This document shows, piece after piece, positions 57,173 to 64,000 of a DNA stretch of 64,000 bases. The DNA is from Punctularia strigosozonata HHB-11173 SS5 (Eukaryota; Basidiomycota; Agaricomycetes; Corticiales; Punctulariaceae). The translations under genes and the position numbers were made by a program. A model generated the notes under the pieces. The model was not told the origin of the DNA. It worked only from the letters and a program-made list of their open reading frames with translations, and made no database searches. The stretch is from contig NW_006767448.1 of the NCBI RefSeq assembly GCF_000264995.1, forward strand, positions 248,001 to 312,000, given 5' to 3'. Numbering within the stretch: position 1 is the first letter of the stretch; each line of letters opens with the position of its first letter.

Positions 57173-58683
57173 TCATTCCCCGATCCGCGGGTATTTTGCC
57201 TGTAACAAGCACCGTCGCGCCTGCTGAGCGTTTATTGCTTTATCCATCTGGACGCCAAACCTCTCTCGAAGGGAAGCATAGAAGTGTGCTCCGATTGGTA
57301 CACCGTCGAAAAGAGAATGCGGGGGAGGTTGTGGCCGCGAAAGGGCCCACAGATCGGGATCGGGTAAAGTGGAGCATGGCGGCAGGGAGTTATGAGCTGC
57401 CCCCCTGGAGGGGGCGGCCCAGGGTGCATTGGCGATGGCAACGATGGGCATCCCAGAGTAGGGGTCAAACGCCTCGGGCTCATGCTGCCGATCGGAAGCG
57501 GATTCGGACCATGCGCGAGGTTGCAGCGTAGGGACGGGAGAAGNNNNNNNNNNNNNNNNNNNNNNNNNNNNNNNNNNNNNNNNNNNNNNNNNNNNNNNNN
57601 NNNNNNNNNNNNNNNNNNNNNNNNNNNNNNNNNNNNNNNNNNNNNNNNNNNNNNNNNNNNNNNNNNNNNNNNNNNNNNNNNNNNNNNNNNNNNNNNNNNN
57701 NNNNNNNNNNNNNNNNNNNNNNNNNNNNNNNNNNNNNNNNNNNNNNNNNNNNNNNNNNNNNNNNNNNNNNNNNNNNNNNNNNNNNNNNNNNNNNNNNNNN
57801 NNNNNNNNNNNNNNNNNNNNNNNNNNNNNNNNNNNNNNNNNNNNNNNNNNNNNNNNNNNNNNNNNNNNNNNNNNNNNNNNNNNNNNNNNNNNNNNNNNNN
57901 NNNNNNNNNNNNNNNNNNNNGTGCATTGGCGATGGCAACGATGGGCATCCCAGAGTAGGGGTCAAACGCCTCGGGCTCATGCTGCCGATCGGAAGCGGAT
58001 TCGGACCATGCGCGAGGTTGCAGCGTAGGGACGGGAGAAGCGGGCGACGATATACCGAGCGGCCATCTGTATGGAATGCTCGCCTTGAGAGTGCGTGCGA
58101 GTTGCTTCCTCAAGTTGATCGCCGGGTGCCAGGGCGAGCGGCCCATCTTCTCGTAGATGGCCAGCGGAGTCGTCTTGTGCACGTTCTGAACGTGCCGTGT
58201 ATGGCAAGAGGACGTCAAGCTCGTCCAGCCGCAGCCTTCGATAAGGCAGTCGAACTTGACTAAGCCGGTGCTAGGGTGCAACCGTTAGAAACGGCACCAG
58301 GGATAATGGAACGTGGCTCACTGTAAATTGACGTGCTCCTTGAGAGCGCTCTGGTGGATGGTAACAAATTCACAGCCAGGCCAAAGGCAGAGGCACATGC
58401 TGTAAGGCGCCGTGTCAGATGTTGCGTCAAGTGACCGCTGTAACAGATACGTACAATGGTTTTTTGGCGTCATCCTTGAGGTGTGTTTTCTGGTGCCGTA
58501 TGCACGCGGATTTGACAGCAAATCCGCAACGGCAGTACAAGCATCTGAACGGTAGGATTGGCGGTAGCGGATTCTACGGAGGGATCAATACAGGGGGCCG
58601 ACGTCGAGGCCGCGAACGCCACATACTACTCTTTTCCGTCCGGGCTTCAAGCGCTGCTTGCCAGAACGAGAGGTTTTAACCAT
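57173..58683 (-). CDS. ZnF-C: three-finger C2H2 protein of the local family (interrupted by an assembly gap)
   Basis: Exons read leftward: 58627-58683 (19 basic codons, MVKTSRSGKQRLKPGRKRV), 58455-58573, 58322-58399, then 58270 to 57173. Fingers: CLYCRCGFAVKSACIRHQKT-H, CLWPGCEFVTIHQSALKEHV-NLH, CLIEGCGWTSLTSSCHTRHV-QNVH. Next come TPLAIYEKMGRSPWHPAI, VPTLQPRAWSES and LPPCSTLPDPDLW, the family marks in diverged form; the HHQxVSxYRM tail is absent. The last exon contains 377 Ns flanked by two identical 120-bp copies; removing the Ns and one copy leaves the frame intact and gives 284 aa. Upstream on the same strand lies a RAD17 relic, mirroring the RAD17/ZnF-A order. Confidence 0.75.
57424..58040. 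repeat. 120-bp direct repeat flanking a run of Ns (probable false gap)
   Basis: Bases 57424-57543 and 57921-58040 are identical (GTGCATTGGCGATGGCAACG to GGACGGGAGAAG) and flank Ns at 57544-57920 with no other base between. This is what results when two contigs that overlap by 120 bp are joined with an estimated gap instead of being merged. The repeat codes the same part of ZnF-C (around MPIVAIANA) twice. Confidence 0.85.
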
Positions 58684-58869
58684 GACAACCCTGGCAGGGC
58701 GGCGTAGAACTGTGAATAGGAGGCGAGGGGACTATGGGGGTGGTCGACCTGGCTTTGACGATTTATGTAGGCAATCGAGCGGACCAAGCTGTACAGGACC
58801 CTGAGTTCCCCCTCGTGCTTATTTCGTCGATTCGTCAGTCGACAGCTTGTATCGATGGAGAGAGTTCTC

Positions 58870-59510
58870 ATCGGCTCTGTACCAGAGGTCCTGAAAGGGG
58901 GCTAGCAGGGCAGACAGCATCTCCGAATATCAGCGTGCGCAAAAATCGGTTGGAAAAGGGAACGCTCGACGAAGCCTGTCGGGCGAACCTATTCCATCGA
59001 GAGTTCTCGTGCACCTGCAGAACGGACGGCAGACATGACCACGCGGCATCGCTCGCCTCGCCTTTCGACTGCGGCGGAGTCAGAGCCACGTCCGATGCAA
59101 CCCCATATCCCCCCTGTTCCGAACAGCTCACGCTGATCAGAAGTTCTTGAAATTCCCCGACGTCGTCGGTGTGAAATGCCCAGATGCGAACGTCTGATAA
59201 AGTTCGTGGGGCATTATCTGAAACGCTTCGCAAGAAGAAGACGTGAAATACAACAGGACGCGGATGCGATGCGACCACGGCGCTTATACTCCGCGAAATG
59301 CTGGCGAACCTGGCGTACTATAATGATGACGGAGTGGCAGGAAATGACAGTAGGTTGAGGTAACGGTGTATCGTCGTGGCGGAGTGCGAGTCGTCGATAC
59401 CGAGAAGTCCACTATGACCGCATAAATTAGCGGGTCTGACTCGTCGCGCGAGTGCGAAGTACCACCTTAGCCAGAACCTCACCCACGGCATAGGACCCCG
59501 CAAGCTCCGG
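58870..59510 (-). repeat. RAD17-downstream segment of the inverted duplicate
   Basis: Minus-strand bases from about 59,260 to 59,150 match plus-strand 51,640-51,740 closely (GCGTTTCAGATAATGCCC shared exactly). Together with the relic just before it and ZnF-C after it, this makes an inverted copy of the order RAD17 - spacer - zinc-finger gene. The spacer has no intact frame of its own. Confidence 0.5.
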
Positions 59511-59930
59511 GAGCACTATAGGTCCTCGTGTGAGCACGATCGTCGAGAGCGGCCGATGGGACAAAGATATCCTAAAAAGTACAGCATCAACCACGAGGAA
59601 ACGACGTAGTGATCGATTGTGGATTGAGGTAAACCTCGCCTCGCTTGCCGCAGTGCTTCTTCGACCCCGCCCAGATCAGCCGGCGCGTCCGCCGAAATAA
59701 CAACGACCAGGTACGACCGGCATTGAGCGAGCGCCGGAAACCCTCCCCAGCGAGCCGGCATGTTCACCTCTCGCGTAGGCTTGTCTATGGTGGACTTCAT
59801 GGTTTGGCTCTCCACGAGCGGCGCCAGCGGCCTTTGGGTGAAGCACGACGAGGGCCACAGTTTTAGCCCGTTGATCTGTGACCGCCACAGAAACCGACCG
59901 TCAGACAAAACGATACAAGCCACTCAATAC
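59511..59930 (-). pseudogene. Decayed copy of the RAD17 3' end (relic 2, inverted)
   Basis: Read on the minus strand, it is collinear with relic 1 and with RAD17 at about 46,060-46,450. TCGTACCTGGTCG and the following GCGGAC...CTGATCTGGGCGGGGTCGAAGAAGC match relic 1 closely; the intron-like stretch ending CTTTTTAG is retained and is followed by CCCATCGGCCGCTCTCGACG and CACACGAGG. Relic 2 is more similar to relic 1 than either is to RAD17, so one relic may derive from the other. The frame is broken and no product is expected. Confidence 0.65.
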
Positions 59931-62189
59931 ATACCCACCATGTTCCAAGTGCTGGGCGCAATGCACGGCCCGTTTCACGACGACCCGACTCGCGACCGTG
60001 TTACTGCGTCTGTGATCCAATGAAACCTGAGAGGTTGGCAAACACGATGAATCTTCAGGCCACCAAAGGAACGTTCGTATGAGCACCAGCGACCTGCGTG
60101 TAGCGAGACCACTGACCTCACGAGACCTGTAGGCCGAAGCAGACGACGACGACAACATACCCCATCTCGTGCGACGTCGTCGTCTTCCGCCGATAAGGCC
60201 GTGGCTCGGCACTGAACCAGTTTGACTTCCGGTCGTACCACGAAGTGGCTTGATTCGGTGGTCGTTGACGTGAGTTTCTCTTCTACGATGATCAGACGAA
60301 TGGGTCGCTCATATTCCCTGTGGACGAAGAGTGCGATCCGAGACAGGTGCGCAAGGATCGTCTGGACGACAGCGCCAACACTCAGCATACGGTCGCTCGA
60401 CACTGCAACGCACGAGCTCATGGTCGCTGAATCCCAAAACAGCGTGGTTAGTACGCTCCAGAGGCCGAAGCATGGCGACGTACCTTCTTCGCGAGCTGAT
60501 GTCTTGTAGATGCAGTGGTATGAGGTCCACGACAGCGAACTCTGCGATGGCTTCCTTGCACGGTGGATTGGCATTTTCGACCACAGGTTTATCAGACGTC
60601 ATGAAGAGCATCTCTCGTTCAATACTTCGTGATATAGGCCGAGCACAAGGTCGATGTGTTGGATCACCGATACTTGCGGCGTAGCTGCATACTTCGAGTG
60701 ACGCGTGGCAACTAGGAACGCCGGCAGCCGGAGGTCATCGAACGTGCGCCAAAGACTGGTATGACCGACGTACTCAACATTCCCTCGTCTTCACTAATCG
60801 CCCCTCTCTCAGACCGTTCACTATTTGCCGATCGTTGATACGCGATGCTCTCCAAGTAGACCCCGCCATATCTGGCCCCTTGCGCCCCGTCGACTGTGCT
60901 GACCGGCAAGCTGCTGGCGTCATGACGCGAAGGGACATCGAGCACACGTTAATGCCTGATAGTCGGTGAATCACCATCTCACAACGACCGACCCCTTCGC
61001 CATTTGCGCGAGAGTTGTCCTTTGGAAGCGGGGACTGCGCCCGTCGATCAAGGCTCGGCATTCCGTCGTCGACGTGAGCGTTTTCAGCGGAGCTCTGGTC
61101 AAGACGACGAATGACGAGCACCAAGCGACGCTGTCCTACTGATTGATTGGGTTTCGGATATCCTGAACGCAGCTGGAGGAGTCGCAAAGCCGCAAAGCCC
61201 TCCGCTGCAGGCCGGCGCCAATTCTCCCCCATGTGGTCACCTGACCGAACGGTGTCGAGTTGTGAGTTTTGAGCGCCTTTCTTCCTTCCGTTCCGTGAGC
61301 AAATCGCATCCGTCGTATGGTGCACATCATCGACATCTATGCTTTCTTAGGATATCCCGACGACGGCGTCAAACTCGGACAAAATGGCACCATCATAACA
61401 ACGGCCTTTCTCGGTCTGGTCACACTTGTCATCGAGTTAATCGTCCTGCGTCAAACTATCTATATGCACGGCGTTATTGCTGCCCCCTAGTCCGCAGTAT
61501 GCTTGCACCCACGCGCGCGGACGCATCGGATGGACTTGCGTTGAGATGCTTTTCCATCACTAGTTCGTCGGGCTTCCATACTGTGTACGTCTGCGCTTAA
61601 CGGTTGACCGAAGACACCGTTTCCTTTAGCTATCTGTCGTATAGCAGAATCCGTCTAAGTACTCGCGCTTGTTCTACACTCATGGAATTACATCGCAGAC
61701 GCCCTCCCTTCTGCATGACCATCGCTTCCCACTCTGTCCACCTTGAGGCATCATAGCGTGTACCTACCCAAAATCTCGTCAAGAATAGCGCAAAGTCGCT
61801 GAGTATCGGTACCTTGGCTCTCGGATCGGGATGGCTCAAGCGTGCCCAGTCGCTCCAAGATAACTTGGATACCTCGATTCCGAAGCAGGTACGTCAACGG
61901 CTGAACGACATTATTTGTTTTACTTTGCGCGCATAGGCAGAGACAGCGGCAACGGTTTTTGATAGCAGCGCAACTACCAGAGCGACGGGAGATACAGTAG
62001 GTAGGAGGGGAGGAAATTACGACGGATCCCGACGCTCACGACCCATTACAGAGACGCGAGATAACAATGCAAGCACGGAGACGAGAGAAGGTCATGACGC
62101 GTCGTGTACGGCGTCCAAGATCTTTTTGCCTTGGTTGGTTCGCTGATGCCGAATCGAGGCAGAGCGTCGTCTTTCTCGATGCCTCACGG
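59931..62189. other. Gene-poor interval upstream of RAD17 relic 2
   Basis: About 2.3 kb without a recognisable gene. Minus-strand open stretches (59975-60574 and 60774-61325) are low in family-like features. Bases near 61,130 (CAGCGTCGCTTGGTGCTCGT on the minus strand) faintly resemble the Rad17 RRQVILLEDLP region, so the duplicated block may extend further 5', but I could not align it continuously. Confidence 0.35.
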
Positions 62190-63274
62190 TCACGAGTCGG
62201 TGGACATCCGGTAGTGCGACACGCCTTGGTGTTGCCCGTAATAGGGTGCCTCCTGGCGCGCGTACGAATGGCTCCATGGGAAAAAGCAGGAGACGTTATC
62301 CCGGCGGCCTGCTAGGTTGAAATCCACCGCGTTGAAGGGGATCGGATTCGCCTGAGGTCGAGGAGGAGGCGGGCACCACGACGTGGGGTCCATGATCGAC
62401 GAGCAGGGAGGAAGCACGACCTGCTCGGCAGCCCTCGGGGAGGGGGAGCAAGTGCTGGACGGCACGTCGTCGCGGGACTGTGCGGGCGCGGCCGCACGGA
62501 TCTCCTCGTCGGACCATGTGCAGGGACGAAGGGTCGGAACCAGGTACCGAGGACGAGGCTCGACGTCGTGGAAGGTCACCGTGGCCGATGGCGATCTCGG
62601 AGCCTTCACCGGGCAATCTTTAACCTCCTCAAGTCGCTCGTCGGAGGGCTTGCGCGGGAGTGGCCAAGGAATCTCGTCGATTTCACCCCTCTGGATCTTG
62701 TCGTAGATCGGATGGGACCTCCGACCGATGGACCGGTACAAGGCCGTCGGCCTGACTTTGTGCTTGTTCTTGCAGTGCCGCGTGTACGTCGACGGCATGT
62801 TGCCGTCGAAGTCGCACCCTGGAACCAGGCACCAATACAGGATAGGGGGCCATCCGCTAACGAGTGGATGAGTCTTCAAGTTGGAATGCATGCGGAGAAA
62901 GCATCACGTACTGGTCCGCGGTCATATGATACCGTAAGTTTGACGCTTGTAGCACCGCACGCTTGCACCCTTCGACTGGGCATTTTATCAAACTGCACCG
63001 CGCAGGAGTGTCTTGAGTGATTCGCTCGGGTCAGAGGAGAAGGGCACTCACTGAAGCGCCTTGTTGTGCACTTTCTTGTGCCGTCCCAGGTCGTTACTCC
63101 GATTGATCACCTTGTCGCATTCGGGGCACCGTACAGGCTTGCTGGAGTTCTTCTAGCGTGGCGTAAATCGTCGGATCCAACGTCGTGAAAGCACGTATGA
63201 CGCACCGCCTTTTGGATCCTAGGAACTGCGGACTTTCTGCGAGAAGCAACCGTCTGGGTGCGCGAGCGTGCCAT
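62190..63274 (-). CDS. ZnF-B: three-finger C2H2 protein of the local family
   Basis: Exons 63206-63274, 63052-63152, 62912-62992 and 62190-62856 (read leftward) give 305 aa. The first exon has 23 codons, as in ZnF-A (ARSRTQTVASRRKSAVPRIQ). Fingers: CPECDKVINRSNDLGRHKKV-H, CPVEGCKRAVLQASNLRYHM-TADH, CLVPGCDFDGNMPSTYTRHC-KNKH. Then RPTALYRSIGRRSHPIYDK, an acidic/proline region, VPTLRPCTWSDEEIRAA, VVLPPCSSIMDPTSWCPPPP and the tail QHQGVSHYRMSTDS. Intron phases (0, 2, 2) and the His of finger 2 split across intron 3 are the same as in ZnF-A. The frame is intact. A DNA- or RNA-binding nuclear role is inferred from the fingers only. Confidence 0.82.
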
Positions 63275-63329
63275 CGAGGAGGAAGAAACTGAAGGCCGAG
63301 TCGCTAAAAAACCCGTCCGGGTCTTGGCC

Positions 63330-63700
63330 TCTCCGTTTCATCCTGACGCTTTAAGAGAGCAACCGGCCGTGAGGCAAAGCTGTCGAAAGGTCCCGAGCCT
63401 TTCGCACGCGGTCCAGCAGAACGTTCCGACTATCGTTTGCTTCTGACGCAAGCTCGAGAGGACCCCGGTGTCGGTCGAGACGCGACGTGTTGGAGCGCAG
63501 AAACTCGGCAAACGCATCCGAAAAGGAAACGTTCCGCGCAGTCTTCCGAGATGGTCTGCACCATCAATCGGCGGCACATAGAGACCATAAGGACGGCGGA
63601 GAGTGCCTTGCGGGATACCTTGTCCAGATTAGGACGCGTTGCGTCGCGATCAGGAAGGCGGCTGGCGCCGTACATACTTCAATCTACCCCTGCTCGGTCG
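63330..63700 (-). pseudogene. Possible RAD17 internal-exon relic (relic 3)
   Basis: On the minus strand this reads KALSAVLMVSMCRRLMVQTI and SEDCAERFLFGCVC, comparable with Rad17 KKALQALLGAACAHNK and IVQTTNGDIRSAVMALEFAC, and further on ACCGACACCGGGGTCCTCTCGAG and GCTCGGGACCTTTCGACAGC line up with the exon ending LLGKVFYNK. Similarity is only about 60% by eye with gaps, so the call is tentative. If right, all three intact zinc-finger genes follow RAD17 sequence in the same orientation. Confidence 0.35.
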
Positions 63701-64000
63701 AAGCTTCGCGGCGGAGATCCAAGAAAAATTGCCGCTGCGGAATAGACCGCCACTTGTCACCGTATGACGGACCCTTTGACTGGCCTCGAGGTGCTTAACG
63801 CAGGCACACGAAGTGGCCTGAGGGGAGTGCTGCAATCAGGACCGCGTGAAGGTTTGATTAAAATCCTGCCACAGCGACTGCCGGTCCATGTTTTCTGCGC
63901 CGCTGAGGACCAAGGTAGAATGCCTTGTCGTGCTCCCTGAACAGCATTTCAACCCAGTTCGCGTACAACAATCAGCCTCTGTTTCGTCGCCCTGAGGAAT
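63701..64000. other. Right edge, nothing recognised
   Basis: The last 300 bases show no recognisable coding, RNA or repeat signal. Confidence 0.4.

Noticed and set aside
57232-58281. Long minus-strand frame running through the Ns
   Set aside because: Left of the gap it leaves the family frame; the ZnF-C frame ending at 57,173 contains LPPCSTLPDPDLW and is the right one.
1-64000. tRNA, rRNA and CRISPR arrays
   Set aside because: Scanning by eye for the TTCGAATCC-type tRNA arm, rRNA blocks and spaced short repeats gave nothing convincing; a covariance-model search would be decisive and was not possible here.

Overview
The window reads as a nuclear genome segment of a filamentous basidiomycete, most likely an Agaricomycete. 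Genes are dense and cut by many 45-70 nt introns, and the gene mix fits a wood- or litter-decay fungus: GH131 glucanase, LysM and WSC secreted proteins, P450s, a CmcJ/AsaB-type oxidoreductase and a type-B carboxylesterase sit among conserved housekeeping genes. Exon models were built by hand; where exon coordinates are given, reading frame was checked across every junction.

Layout. 1-0.93 kb: 5' part of a CSC1/OSCA-type channel on the minus strand. 1.5-5.6 kb: small conserved protein, LysM protein, GH131 protein (plus). 7.0-11.4 kb: 17-exon carboxylesterase and an NAD(P) reductase (plus). 12.3-18.5 kb: two-WSC secreted protein (plus), Puf6 (plus), CmcJ/AsaB-like oxidoreductase (minus), second two-WSC protein (minus). 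19.3-24.5 kb: P450 and FAD monooxygenase (minus). 25.3-33.7 kb: ribosomal protein L24 and the DNA polymerase epsilon catalytic subunit (minus). 34.3-36.5 kb: NEDD8 E1 regulatory subunit Ula1 (plus). 36.7-42.0 kb: truncated P450 relic, a C6orf136/DUF2358-like mitochondrial protein, two unrecognised proline/serine-rich proteins. 44.0-46.6 kb: checkpoint clamp loader Rad17. 53.0-55.6 kb: SUMO E1 subunit Uba2, then a conserved unknown protein.

The most unusual part is 42-64 kb. It holds three intact members, and one relic, of what appears to be an unnamed family of three-finger C2H2 proteins. They share exon architecture (a basic 19-23 codon first exon, then introns of phase 0, 2, 2) and C-terminal signatures around a VPTLRPCTW-type motif and an LPPCSS-type motif. 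The family copies travel with decayed copies of the 3' part of RAD17: RAD17 plus ZnF-A at 44-48.7 kb, a RAD17 relic plus ZnF-C inverted at 59.9-57.2 kb, a probable RAD17 relic before ZnF-B at 63.7-62.2 kb, and a solo RAD17 relic at 51-51.5 kb. The two clear relics keep an intron, so they are DNA-level segmental duplications. A scaffold gap at 57,544-57,920 lies between two identical 120-bp copies and is probably artificial. A perfect 27-bp-arm palindrome at 49.5 kb and a 13-bp stem-loop at 50.4 kb lie in the gene-poor interval between these blocks.

How the genes relate: the housekeeping genes (POL2, RAD17, ULA1, UBA2, PUF6, RPL24) are linked by position only. The P450, FAD monooxygenase, CmcJ/AsaB-like enzyme, reductase and esterase are tailoring-type enzymes, but no polyketide synthase, NRPS or terpene synthase is visible, so a biosynthetic cluster is not established.
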